A DNA stretch of 64,000 nt, from assembly GCA_025266875.1 (NCBI GenBank), contig JALLLT010000037.1:310001-374000 (forward strand), read 5' to 3'. Below the pieces are notes generated by a model. That model saw only the letters and a program-made list of their open reading frames with translations. It was not told the origin of the DNA and searched no databases. Source of the DNA: Fennellomyces sp. T-0311 (taxonomy: Eukaryota; Mucoromycota; Mucoromycetes; Mucorales; Lichtheimiaceae). Below, piece after piece: positions 36,760 through 49,175 of this stretch (position 1 is its first letter; each line of letters begins with the position of its first letter). The position numbers and the translations under genes were made by a program.

Positions 36760-39009
36760 ATTGTGCCTCTACACCAGGCACAAACCACTGCTTTTCTTTC
36801 AAAAATGACGAAAGCAAAAATCGTGACTGTTGTTACTATGCCACGGTTGCCATGTGTAACCATCGGTTGCCCCGAAGAATGACAACATTTCAAGCGGCGG
36901 TTATTGGCTTTCTTGGTCAATATACACCAACCCCATCAACTAATAAAGCACACACCGCTGAGCTTACCTGGATATCTCAAAAACTCAAGTTCGACTTTAC
37001 TCCGATATAGAAAAAAGTATTACGACTATACACAGCATATCATTCTGATTTCTTTATAACTTTGCATACATATCGTTATCCGTGGTATCCGGCGAGTCGC
37101 GAATTAAAACTAGCTTTTGATGTTTTTTATTCTATCCTGGATTCTGTTTACAGCACTGCAAATGTGGTATTTTGAGCTCACGAAATATTGGGCAGCTTTT
37201 TAGGACGCATTCATATGTTGATTGTCGAACTGATCTATGATGTGTGTCGAAAGCTGTAACGGATTAAGATGATACTGTTATGACAAAGAAGTCTTTCCAA
37301 AAAAAAATAATGGAGATTCGTAAACAATTGTGCTAGGATAAACGTTAGACGGATAGATCGCTCGATCTGCACGGTAACTGCTGTACGGTCGTTGCTGATG
37401 GTGGAATCCAAGTCTTTCTTGACGGGTTATATTTTAGGTACACATGAACCACATCTTTTACATATCATGGCATCCGTTATTTTTAGTTGAACATGTATGT
37501 ATTTATATGTTGGAGAATATTTGACTCGCTCCCAAGGGTAATAGTTTATTTTTGTTTACATCAACACGAATGCTTTCCTGTTAATGCACGATAGTTGTGG
37601 TGATGGATATGTAGTGATCAACTCCGTTGGAATTCGATTCGATGAAAGCTATGAGCAACATCATGGTGAGCTTCATGCACGTGCCAGCTCTTCATAAGTA
37701 AAATTGGTGAATATAGCCAGTAGAAAAAACTCGTCGGATAACAGAAGCGCATTGTCGTTGATACATTTTGAAGCTTGGTTATCCTTTTTCGTTAGCGTTG
37801 GACGTCCTACTAGATCTTGGATCACGATGGAAGAGTGCTTTATGGCAGTAAATGGACATGGCAGCCACTAACTCTGGTCTACAATCGACAGACACGATGA
37901 CACAAACTGCATAATAGTCGTTGTTGAATTTGGACCAATGCTTTTTTCAGACCAACTTGGCGTTCGTGTGCACCATTAAACGCACTCTACATATGCAAAC
38001 TACTGTTGGGTTGCTCAACGGCCTGCGATGTGTGCGTAAGAGTAAACAGTCAGAACGGGACAAAGTGCTGCAAGATCGCTCAAGTACCGAACGTCTGATA
38101 GTAGGGACAGTTGTGGTAGGCTTGTTACTGTTCGTGAAGTTATCTTTGCCGCATTTATGTCGAGGTTTCTGGTTCCATCGTCATAGGTTCTAGAGAAAAA
38201 GTCTAAAGTGACGCGGAGAACATGCTTGTATGTCGACTTTCTTTATCTAACTTATGTGTGCAAAGGCATCTCAGAACTGTGCACGTGATTGATGAGCATT
38301 GTAGTATGATGAATTATGTTACGTAGAGCGCTAAGGCTTCTTCTGTGCGCAGAGTAGCTCGCATATATACACTTGGCCGCTGCTTTTATATGCTGGAGAA
38401 TCAAATGTCATACATCAGTACTACGGACCAACAACCAAGTGCTTGTCACTTACGTACTTTTCTCCTGTAATAAGCACAGTATATGCGGTCAAGTGATATC
38501 CAGAACCTATGTATGAAAGTAGCAGAGAAACGGGAAGTAAAGTTTGCTGCTCCAAATTCAGGATTTCGTTTGTGAGCGGGTTTGTTCCTTCCAGGTAATA
38601 AAGTTGTCAACTTAAAATTTCTCTGTAATGTAGAGCAAATACTTTCCTTAATTGTGACAACAGTTCTTTTTCGAATGTACATAGGCATTTCGTGTTGTCA
38701 CATTGGCAAGCAGTCAAAAGTAATAAGTGGATATGCATGGTCTTGATCCATTCATTTATATAGTAGTCCATGCCGATCCATTGTATTCCGACACAACAAG
38801 ATCCTGTCAAGATGATACAAGTATAGCACGTATGAATGGATTTCGACTATAAACTGGGCTGGGCTCGTTGAGATGCAAATTGTAACCAACAAGACCGCAT
38901 TGTGATGATCCAAGGAATGCTCAGCGTATAAATAGCTGAAAGCTCACGCCGGACTTGACGCCCCTGATTTTTGGGCAACAAAACGTGTAATAATAGAAAA
39001 AAATTGGAC
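36760..39009. other. Long intergenic stretch, no gene recognised
   Basis: About 2.2 kb. A plus-strand frame at 37921-38193 has one hydrophobic segment but no exon context. A TATAAATA box lies near 38926-38933, upstream of the tetraspan-like gene. Nothing else supported. Confidence 0.45.
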
Positions 39010-39849
39010 ATGGGAATCAACAGAGATCAACGCTGTTGCAATCGATTTACATTTAAGCCTCACCGGCTTGTTGCTTTTTTGACAGGAATTCAAGTGGTAC
39101 ATATTCATTTCCGACACATTTACGTTTGGTGTAACAACTTTGTTTTTTTATAGATCCGAGCACTGTGGGAGATTTGGGGTTGCGTTGACAACAAGTGGCC
39201 GCGTAAGTAATTGTTTCTTGGATCATGCCCTTTTTCTGATGCATTCCACAATTTAGCACTAATTAATACTTGGATAACCCCCACCATCTATGCATCATGC
39301 TTATTAAGCGTGTGTATGATGGTCGTCAGTGCGTGTGCAACGTGGAGCGTGTACCAGGGCCATTCGCGGTCTCTTAACATTAATTGGTGGTTGTACTATG
39401 CCCTCACGGTCCTCGGATTCATCAACAGCTGTGCAAACTTGTCAATCATGTGTATCGGAAAGGATCGATACATTGCTGGATGTCTCCAACAGAGCAACGA
39501 AACCGCTGCCAATGAACTCTGCAAGGACTGCCTGGTGTTACCGGGATGCATAAGGGTTTGGGAGGAAACCGTTGTCTGGGCGGCAGTGGGTTCGATCGGA
39601 ACGCTCCTCCTTAATGTGAGTATTACTATTTTTTTATGCATGCTGGCACATGAGCTTACATGTAAATATAAGATTGCGTTTGCATACATGCTTTATCGTG
39701 TGAAGTCACATCAACGGACATATTCATCAGCATCAATTCATCCACAAGGGCAGCGAAAAACGATGGCAAGCCCTTTTCATCATCATTCTCATCCACAACC
39801 AAATCATCCAATGGACGAAGACGGATTTCAAGTTATCGAGCTCAAATAA
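39010..39849 (+). CDS. Tetraspan-like membrane protein
   Basis: Three exons (39010-39093, 39154-39202, 39257-39849) join in phase to give 241 aa. Hydrophobic segments occur at ITPTIYASCLLSVCMMVVSA, WLYYALTVLGFINSCANLSI and VVWAAVGSIGTLLLNVSITI, plus a weaker N-terminal one (LVAFLTGIQ). The loop between the last two has clustered cysteines (CLQ, ELCKDC, PGC), suggesting a disulfide-bonded extracellular or luminal loop. The tail is rich in His, Pro and Ser. The longer frame starting at 39211 begins in an intron and is not the real start. A TATA box lies about 80 bp upstream. Tetraspanin proper is not proven (no CCG motif); function unknown. Confidence 0.65.
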
Positions 39850-39944
39850 ATAAGTTTTTGCTTTTTGCATGGCAACACAGGCAGAGGAGGGGTTTGGATG
39901 GGGATAATGTTACAGAAAATTTACAAAACTCTATCTACAATCTC

Positions 39945-42551
39945 TTACTCGAGACATTCAAGCAAGATACGCTCGCACATGCGAACACGTTCAGGGGTAG
40001 TAATCTGTGAAGTCATCAAGTAGATAACATTGCCAAGCGGACGTACGAACAAGTTGATGCCGGCACCGTTTTGATCAAAGTTGCCGTGGCGCATCTTTTG
40101 CAGGATCGATTTTGCGATCGTTGATCCATAGCCTTTGCTCTGTTCGTCCTTTAGTTCAACAGCAAGAACCGAACCCAAGCTCATAACGCCATCAACACGG
40201 TCCAAGTTTGACAGATGATCCACCGTTTCCGGGTTCCACATTGACCAAACGTCGTTACACTTCCAGTTCTGGCGGAATGATGTCCATTCTGTAGGTTTGT
40301 CCACACGTGCAAACTCTTCCAGCGTATCGATGGTTTCACCTGCTACCGAGCAGCCGATGGGATGAGCCGTGTATGAATGGCCATGAAGCAAACATTCCTC
40401 TTTTTTGTCCGAAAGGAAGATATCGTAAAGCGATTCCTTTGTCACAGTCAAAGCCAAAGGAACAAGACCGCCCGTCAATGTTTTGGCATAGCCAACAATA
40501 TCAGGTTTCTTTTAAAAAAAAAGTCAGCTTCCCCGTTTATCCCTTCTTGGACTTCTTTTACTTACCACTCCCAAAAAGTCAGAGGCTGAGCGGCGACCCA
40601 GTCTGTACCAGCCAGCAAAGATCTCGTCAAAAATAATGGGTAGGCCTTCCCAGCCCTTGGCTTCCTCCTGTGCCTTGTACCCCAAAAGGTCTGCACCCTC
40701 CGCACGAACGGTGTCGACCAATACACGTTGGAACAAGGGATCGACAAAGATCATGCCACCCGAGCCCATGATGACTGGCTCCATTAACAAGGCGCCAATG
40801 TGGCGCCCTTGCTCGCGCAAACTCTGGAGTTCAGAGCGAACATATTTTTTATAGACATCAACCAATGGATCGCCGCCGCGCTTGTCAGTGGCATAGACTG
40901 CACCGAGTGATTCGTAGTTGTGGACACCGCCTTCCATTACCTCAGGCAAGCGAACGTGAACTTTGCTCTTGGAAATATGGATGGAGGGAGCCTGCAGCCA
41001 GTGGCCCTTCGGTTTGTACCACTGGACGTTCTTGTTGTACACGTTCGGAGAGCATGCGTCCATGGCACCGATTGTGTCACCGTGGTAACCGCCTTCCAGG
41101 CCAAGTACGTCAATAGGAGTGGCGTCGGACCAACCGTAGCGCTTTGTTGTCGCACGGAGAGCCATCTTGATGGCAACTTCGATTGCAGTGCTCCCATTGT
41201 CCGAGAAAAAGACACGCTGAGCCCAGGTATCGATTGAGAGTACACGCTCAGCAAGTGACAGTGCCGGTTCATTGGCGGTTTCAGGGAACATGACATGGCC
41301 GTATCGACCAGCTGCACGGGCTGCTGCCATTGTCAGTCGTGGGTTCGCGTGACCAAGACCCTGAGTCCACCAGCTTGCGCAGCTGTCAAACATTTCATTG
41401 GGTTCCATCTCCCCGTTCTCGTTCTTCTTGTAAGTCACGAAATAATCTTCATACGCCGAATCGATCACAGTGGTCTGAGGAACAGTTTGATGCTGAGTGA
41501 ATGGCCACCAAAAGACATCCTTAGCCTTTTGCTCCATTTCAGCCAAACGGTCAAACCGGGCCTCGTGAGCTTTGTCCAAGTGCTTGATAACGGGAAGCAT
41601 ATGCTCATCCAACTGTTCGTAGTATTTGGCCATTGACTCGGCCTCCTTGACCGGGTCCTCCAGCATGGGTGGGGGTGCGGGAACGGCGCTTACCAAGGTC
41701 TTCCCGCGCAGCTGGGTTGAAAGCATCTCATGGTTTCGATAGCGCGCATTCTCAAAGAGCAAGATCGAAGGAATGTCGTACCCGCGCAACGCCAGCGATT
41801 CATAGGATGCCAGCGTGGTGGATATACCACCCAGATTACTGTCGCCGACAAGGACGGATGGAAAACGGAAAGGTCGGTAGAAATCCGCTTGGGGCGTTCC
41901 TATTGGAGAGGGTCAGATCGGTGTGTGCCTGGCGACATTCGGATAAAATCTTACCAGACATTACGGGGCTATGGATACCACCGGCAGTCTCCAGAAAGGC
42001 GTACGCCCCATTGATTTGCCGGCTTTGGTGCACATACTCTAAAATTTTTGCCTTTGTCTGAGCTAGCAGCTCGTCGTCATGCGGAGGCTAGCAAATTTTC
42101 GGGTCAATCGCCATATTAAATATTCCTCCATTTGTTTCCCATTGTCCAAACCTTATCTGTTGCGATGTGAGGGCTGACCGGGTCAGGATACTTGTACAAA
42201 GTCTCCGTGATAACACCGGAAGAGTATGTTTTGACGTGCCTGAGAAACGGATTATATAAGTCATATGGATTCACGTTCAAAAGTGACGGGTAATGCGGAT
42301 GATATCATGTGAAAAGAAGTCTGGAAACGCGCGGGTAATTATTCTATTTTTGCCCCTCACCGTTCATCGCTGTCAACGGGGTAACCGGTCTGCACTGGCT
42401 TGAGATAAAACACGTCGCGATTCGTTTGCTTGGCCATGAGCGCGGCGGCGCGGCAAAGACCCGTCGCGAGAATGGTCTTGCCCACGTTTGTGTTGGCGGC
42501 AAAGATCTGGTACGCCTGGAATGCACGCGTAGGGAGAAATGGTGCAGGCAT
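39945..42551 (-). CDS. bioDA: Bifunctional dethiobiotin synthetase / DAPA aminotransferase
   Basis: One protein carries the two middle steps of biotin synthesis: KAPA to DAPA (transaminase) and DAPA to dethiobiotin (ligase). Five exons (42361-42551, 42152-42239, 41955-42087, 40566-41899, 39945-40508) give 769 aa in phase. Residues 1 to about 250 are the synthetase: P-loop-like ANTNVGKTILATGL, LKPVQTGYP, ETAGGIHSPVMSG and VGDSNLGGISTTLASY. The rest is a class III PLP aminotransferase: FWWPFTQHQ, FFSDNGSTAIEVAIKMALR, EGGYHGDTIGAM, IFDEIFAGWYRLG and the Schiff-base lysine in GYAKTLTGG. The fused order matches Aspergillus BioDA and plant BIO3-BIO1. It is head-to-head with BIO2 across 263 bp. Confidence 0.95.
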
Positions 42552-42814
42552 GGCGAGTTATGCAATGGGGCTTACGAGAGAGAAAAAAAAAGGTGGGGGT
42601 TGCTACAGCTTTATTCATACGCGGGCAGGGTTCCCAGGATTTATCCAATCGTTTCGTGTTTGATGCGGAGATTCCAATGCGTTATGGACGGGAACGACCC
42701 AACCTTTGTGACCGAGGGAACCATTTTTTTGGGTGACCGAATGGGCCTCCCCCAAAAAGCCAAAGCCCGTACCTTTTCCTCTCTTTCTCTTCCTTTATTT
42801 TCGATCATATAGCC
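42552..42814. promoter_or_regulatory. Divergent biotin-gene promoter
   Basis: The 263 bp between the start codons of bioDA (leftward) and BIO2 (rightward) must hold both promoters and leaders. It contains an A-run (42583-42591) and CT-rich stretches before the BIO2 ATG. Shared regulation of the two genes is an inference from the layout. Confidence 0.6.
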
Positions 42815-44366
42815 ATGTCTGCTCTGCGCCTAGCAACTCATCCTCTCCGGTCCGCACGCCGTTTCTATGGCACTGCCACGCCAACGCGTTTGGCCGCCGT
42901 TGCCCCGGCAGCGAGCTCTACAGCCCAAAACGTCGCGGCCCCAGCCCTTTCGGCAGCTGCCATCCATGCCAGCGGACCACTCAGAAACGATTGGACACGC
43001 GAGGAAATTCAGTCCATCTTTGACTCACCCTTCATGGATTTGATGTACTATGGCGTGAGTTATCTATCCTGTGAACTCCGGCGTTGATCCACGACATTTG
43101 ACTGATAAGTGATACGCGTTCAATCTAGGCCAAGGTGCATCGGGAAAACTTCAATGGTCGCGAGGTACAACAGTGCACGCTGCTGTCGATTAAAACCGGT
43201 GGCTGCACTGAGGACTGCAAGTACTGCCCACAGTCATCCCGCTACAACACTGTTGTGAAGGCACAAAAGATGCTGGACACCGGCGAAGTCCTGGAGGCTG
43301 CCCAACGTGCCAAGGAAGCGGGAAGCACACGGTAAAACTCGTCGGGCACATATTTTTAGGGAATGCATGCGTCAGATTGCTTACTAATTTAACTATAAAG
43401 ATTCTGTATGGGTGCTGCATGGAGAGACCTTGCTGGGCGCAAATCAAACTTCAACAAGATTGTATCCTACGTCAAGGCCATCCGGTACGTTGATAAGGTG
43501 CGGAGAAGTAAAAAAAATAATTACCTGACATTTTGAACCAGTGGAATGGGCATGGAGGTCTGCTGCACTCTGGGCATGCTGAACGAGACACAGGCCAAGC
43601 AATTGAAGGAGGCAGGCCTCACCGCATACAACCACAACCTCGACACATCCCGTGAATTCTATCCAAAGGTATGATCAGCAGAACGATAATCTAATCACGG
43701 GAACGGGATACTCAAATGCATTAGATTATCTCCACTCGCTCCTATGACGAGCGGTTGGAGACGATTGGCCACGCACAGGACGCCGGCATTTCGGTGTGCT
43801 CTGGTGGTATCATTGGCCTCGGCGAGCAAGAGGAAGATCGCGTCGGCCTGCTGCACACGCTGTCGACATTGGCCAAACACCCCGAAAGTGTACCTGTGAA
43901 TGCACTGCTTGCTGTCAAGGGCACGCCATTAGAGAAGCAAGAGGTAAACGCACAGGCGGTTGGGATCTAATGCATCGCTAACCTTATGTGCGCGCAGCCG
44001 GTCTCAGTGTTCGATATGGTTCGAATGATTGCCACGGCACGCATCATCATGCCCCAGTCGATGGTCCGTCTGTCTGCGGGCCGTGTGCGCTTCTCGGTTG
44101 CTGAGCAGGCGATGTGCTTCATGGCGGGCGCCAACTCGATCTTCACGGGCGAGAAGCTGCTGACGACGCCCAACAACGAGTTCACGGACGATCAGAAAAT
44201 GTTCCAGTTGCTAGGTAAGCACATGACCTCAGTTTCATTTCGATTTCTAATGCCACCGTGTGCAGGTCTGGTCCCCAAGCCGCCCAACTTTGAGCAGGGA
44301 TCGGATAAGACTGAGCAGCCTAGCTACCAGAACGGCATCAAAATCAAGGCCGAGGTTGCAGCTTAG
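42815..44366 (+). CDS. BIO2: Biotin synthase (radical SAM)
   Basis: Biotin synthase inserts sulfur into dethiobiotin in mitochondria, using a 4Fe-4S radical-SAM cluster and a 2Fe-2S cluster. Seven exons; exon 1 is 42815-43054. The N-terminus ([19 protein letters not shown], then Ala-rich) is a mitochondrial presequence. The core shows [18 protein letters not shown], the cluster motif CTEDCKYC (C-x3-C-x2-C), [46 protein letters not shown] and [20 protein letters not shown]. All are typical of the family. The stop is TAG at 44364-44366, only 91 bp from the stop of the Fanzor-like gene on the other strand. Confidence 0.96.
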
Positions 44367-44457
44367 AAATAAAACAGACAGTACATTTGCGTGAGCTCGA
44401 AAAATCAGACGTTCTATACTACTTTAAATCCACCGTCACGGGGGAGACAAAAAGCAC

Positions 44458-47400
44458 CTAGCGCTGGTGTTCCGTCAATCGCTCCATGGAGGCAGCGAGT
44501 TGGAAGGTTTGGTCGTGGGAGCGGGAGAAGGGTGGGATGGGTAAATTGTTGTGAGATACAGCTTTCGAAAGGCCACTGACAGCGATGTTGAATGATGCTG
44601 CTGCATCACGGTTGAAAGTATTCGCATGGTGGAGAGGACAGTCCGGATTCGTGCACCTGATGGCACCGTTAGCTGCCTTGAGCTTTCCATCTACTCGGTA
44701 CTTCTGCAGTTTTGTCGGTGCATGGCATTCAGGGCATGTCTTAGATGAGCGATATTCGTTGGTGACGATGACGGTATCTTGCTTGCATGACTCGAGAGCC
44801 TGTCTCAGTTTTGCGTTCGCGCCTCTAGCATGCTTCTTGATGCGACTGTTGACTGCACGATATGCGCCATAGAAAGCCAGTGTTGCTATCGATTGCTGAA
44901 CGCGCCAAGGTGTTGCAAGCTTTCGATGCAGGATAGAGTGACGGATCTCCCTCGTCCTTGACTCTTTATTCCTCCTGTTGCCGTCGTCCTTTTCCTTGTC
45001 GCGTTCGCGTCGATTTGTATGCTTTGCTTCGAATGTCGCAGCCTTTTTTATTGACGATGTATATTTTTCGCTTTGAATGGACGTGTTGTCTGTTGCGGCG
45101 GTTGCTGCTCAGGTGGTGATGGTGTGGTGTACCTTCGCACAACGCTCATCACGGCGTCAAAGGTGGTGGTAACCGCGGTTGCCGCGACAACTATCCCTGG
45201 ATCGATCCCAATGACACCCAGCGGTTTCTGGCTGTTGAAGCTGTCAATGATCGTCTTCTGGATACATTTCTATAAACACAGTGATAAGCATACATATAAC
45301 GCGCCTTTGATCCAAGCGCTCTACCTGTTCTATTGTTTCTTGAGGACGAACTGTTTTGTTCGATTTTAACGCTTGCATTCGAAACAGCTCGGCACGCAAA
45401 TCCGCCAGCTTCCTTTGCTTCAATGAGATGTCTTTTTCAAATTCCTGGACAGTTCTTCGCACCGCCCATAGCTTCGCGTAAACACCACGATCCCAATACT
45501 TCTTCCCCATGTTCTTTTTCCCGTCCCGGAATGTACGACCTAGGTCTGCACGCTCGATCTCGTACTTATTGCACCTCTTGCGTACCGATGTGAGCTCGGC
45601 CTGTAGCTCCTTGACCTGTTTTTCCTTCTCCTCCAGAAGCTGTTGGTTGAGATTTTGGTCGATGTTAGCCCTTTTCGACCCAGATTCCGCTGCTGAAGGG
45701 TGCGGCCTTTTCTGCCTGGCTGCCTTGATCGCCTTCTTCTTTTTTCGCTTTCGAGCCTTCCTGGCCTTTCCTTTGCCAGCCATTCCCTTACCAGCCTTGT
45801 TCTTTGCTGTGGAGGGCATCACAACAGCCCTACCCTTCCCTTTGCGAACAGGAAGCACTTCGTCTGCACTGGAATCAGAGGAGCTAGATTCTTCATTTTG
45901 ATCGGCAGACAGGACGCTGCTTGCTTCTTTCTTTGCTTGGCTGGTATCATTCGGGTCAGCGGTCTTGCGACCACGACCAAGCACCCGGACCTGATACTTG
46001 TTAACATAGGTCAAACGGTGTTTGAAGACAAGGTTCTTGGTTTTGAGAGCTTGTGTTATCTTCGGTAAGCAGAAAAAGGCACCGAAAACGTCATCGCGCC
46101 TCTCTGGCAGACCCGCCTCTCGTTTGCTGGTGACTTTCCCCTTGGCGCTGGTAGATGGGATCGTGTAAGTACCGGAGAATAATGTGTAAAGCACATCTGC
46201 TCCAATATGGATGGAGTGGTCTTTGTAGTCGACCTCCGGGACGATCGCCCAGATATTCTGTTGTGGGACCACCAATTTAACGACAGCGTTTGTGATATAA
46301 GCCAGAGGGACGCATTTATGCACTGACAGAACATCCGCTTCGTCGTCATCGTCGTCTTCCACGCTATCGTCTTGATCTGGTTCGGGGTGGTAGTATGGTC
46401 GAACTGCGTTGGCGATTTCGGCAGCAGCCTGGCACTGCTTATCTGTTAGGTCGCTCCCCTTGTAGGCTGCATCGCGAATTGCTCTGGCAGACACCTGCTT
46501 GGAGGTGGTGGACAGGACTCGTTTGATAATGGCGACCAGTGCTCGAACTTGACGGGTGGTAACTTCTTTTTCTTGGGCATCTACGGCAGACTCTTCCACT
46601 TCTTCCTCGTTGGCGTCGTTGGTCTTGTACTAATCGGACTGTCCTTGTCAAGCTTCTTGGGAAGAGTGCGATCCTGTTTGTGCTTTTCTTCTTTCTCGGC
46701 TTCCTCTTTGCTACTAAGAGCTTTTGATGAATGGGACAGCTTGTCAAGCTTTTAGAATAACTCTGTTAGTGCGAAAAGTAAGCACACAAAAATTCTGTCG
46801 ATTTACCTTCCCGACCCAGTTGTTTAGCTTTTCGAATAACATTTCGATCACAGCATCATCTCTTCCGCGAACAATCGAATTCTCAAGCTCTCTCCGGTGG
46901 TAATCTGCCTTACTCTTAGCATGTACTATGCTAATACGCCGATCCACGGGATTGCCGGTTTCTGTCTCCTCCTTTTTTCTCTTCTCAGCTGCAATCCGTG
47001 CGAGATAACGACGGACGCGATCTGGAGCGAGCCTCAGCCGAATGAGAGCAGTTGTTAGGACTCGGAGATCTCTGTCGTGGCGCTTCCGCGACCAGAGGTT
47101 GTGTGTAGCAGTCTTGAACTCCCGCAGAGTATTGTTCATGGCACCGTTGCAGGCAAAGTCATCCTGCTTGGTGACAACACCAGTATCCTCGATCGCCTTG
47201 CGTGATTCATGAAAGACAAATGATTCCATCTTTTCGTTCACGCTTGAACCGACGCACCCTAAGCATAAAACATAACACGTTAACTGATGGAAACGGAAAG
47301 TGTACACTGCGATGACGTACCTGACAGTATGTTCGAGAAATGTTCGAACTGATACACGCGGGCATCTTCCAACTTGTCCAGATCTGGTGGTATGGTGACA

Positions 47401-48456
47401 CATGGACAGCCGTTTTCGCCTCTGGTCCGAAATCAAAACCAGGTACCAGAGCTTGGATATCGAAAATTGTGTCGTCGACAACAGTACCGCACAGTCGGGC
47501 CATTCTTCCGTTGGCGATCATATCAGTCAAAGCTGATACCCCGTTCGAAAGTTGTGCCATACACCGACCGACGCGCAATTTCTCGTTCTCCAATCGGTTC
47601 AAGAACCCGTCGTAGGCGATTTCCTCTCGTAAAATAGACCGCAATGAAAACGTCATAGTTTCTGTGAAAATTGCTGTTTCGCGTATTGAAGTGTCTTTGT
47701 TCTTGACCGCTTGGCTACCTTCGTCATCAGTTTCTTGGTCATCACTGTTATTGGCTTCTTGATCACTGTCCTGATAACCCATGACTTCGTCCCACGTGCA
47801 TGATTCCAAGAAACCCTGTACTTCCTCATGCAGCCGATACCCTTCATTTTGAAGTATTGAAATCGGTCGTAATCTTTATAACCTTTTATCCGGTCAGCGA
47901 ACCAGTTAGGAGCCACGTCCATGGGATGCCGTTTTAGGATGGATGCTTGGATCTCGTCATAGATGCGAGGAACGTTTTTTCTTTTGTCGTGCTTGTTGTG
48001 CAGCTTTTCTAGCATCTTGACAGCTTTTTGCTTGCTTTCCGCTCCTTTAAATGCCTCTTCAATCTCTTGACGATGGAACCGCCTGACCCCGGCCTCAAAC
48101 TCGCTGATGATCTGGTCTCGGGTAATACCTGTCCGAGGCATTGTCACCTCTTCGTTGTCCACGTTATCCTCGCCATGGCCTGTAATCGTGGCTACAGTAG
48201 ACGATGGTGGCGCGGTTCGCAAGAAAATGGCATGATCAGAGTCACCGGAAAGCAACCATGTCAATGACGTGGATTGGAGAATATCCATGCCGCTTCTTTT
48301 AAGGGCCTTGGTTGTTTTGCGCAGGTTTTCGGCACCGGGAACAAAGTTATGCAGACCACTGAAGGCGTTCTCGAGCCGGTTGGCTGAGATGGGTGGTGCT
48401 TCGTTCTGTACCTCTTCCGAATGACCAAAGATCTTCTGTACAAGCGTAGGATTCAT
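44458..48456 (-). CDS. Fanzor-like RNA-guided nuclease (eukaryotic TnpB relative), frame uncertain
   Basis: A long minus-strand gene. Exons at 47883-48456, 47488-47841, 47321-47419, 46807-47258, 45325-46629 and 45133-45269 join in phase, then a last exon starts near 45089, about 1180 aa in total. The RuvC-I motif is GVIGIDPGIVVAATAV (about 45186-45213). Then come TNEYRSSKTCPECHAP, with the relocated glutamate and first zinc knuckle, IRCTNPDC (second knuckle) and the RuvC-III motif FNRDAAASFNIAVSGL. This order is that of Fanzor/OMEGA nucleases. The long N-terminal half (acidic and Lys-rich linkers, then FKHRLTYVNKYQVRVLGR) fits the large Fanzor1 type. Problems: the RuvC-I frame and zinc-finger frame are one base apart between 45089 and 44966 with no fitting intron; one intron is only 41 nt; the 46630-46806 intron is an assumption. 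It may be intact, miscalled or a recent pseudogene. Confidence 0.72.
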
Positions 48457-49175
48457 AGTTGGAAAGAATGTGGTACAGCATGAAACGCGAAACGCGAAAA
48501 AAGAGAGTCGATGGAAGCACGCAACTGGGCGTGTATTTTATTTGGTACTTCCTTATTAAGTTAGGCTAACGTTGACATCCAAGCATTGTTACTTTCATTC
48601 GTAGTATCTATCATAATGGTCAACCCTATTGGCCATCGCTATTGTTTCAGTATGCGGACGAGGCACACGCTTCATGTATGGTATGCACAGATCAACTGTT
48701 TCTGCACACGAAATGCTATCGGCACCAATGATATGCATAGACGGCGCAACCCATCAGCTTCCGTTTAAGTAGAATATCTCGCAGTAAAAAGCGTGACAGA
48801 CACCCAGCCAGCCGTATCGACCAATCCCTAAAGGCTGTTGCAAACGCCATTAGAACGCCTAAAAAGGGACTGAAAAAGTTTGTCATACCTCGCTCAAATC
48901 AGAAGTTGGCCTGCACACTTCAAAGCCTTATCTCTACGACATGCTGATTTTTTTCTAGTCATAACTTGGCCCCAAGGAATGCTTGATTTATAGAATTAAA
49001 AACTCAATAACTCTCGTGGCTTGGAGTACAACATCTAGCAGCTTAAAGAGCTCTTGGTCAATTTTTATTTGAAGTCGTTTAAAGGTAACAAAATATAAAA
49101 AATACAGGCGTTCAGCTAACTAAACTCTTTTTTCTCCAGCTTCAAGCTGGTTGGGACAGCGAACGACAATACGAG
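48457..49175. other. Spacer between two Fanzor-related loci
   Basis: Upstream region of the long Fanzor-like gene. It includes a small direct repeat (GAAACGCGAAACGCG, about 48482-48496) and AT-rich DNA. A perfect 6-bp stem with TCA loop (CCAGCT/AGCTGG, 49136-49150) lies just beyond the 3' end of the degenerate copy. No gene called. Confidence 0.4.

Noticed and set aside
47207..47481. Long frame continuing DIQALVPGFDFGPEAKTAV in the Fanzor-like gene
   Set aside because: Using it breaks phase with the next exon. The 47420-47487 intron leads into ENGCPCVTIPPDLDKLEDA, which joins cleanly downstream.
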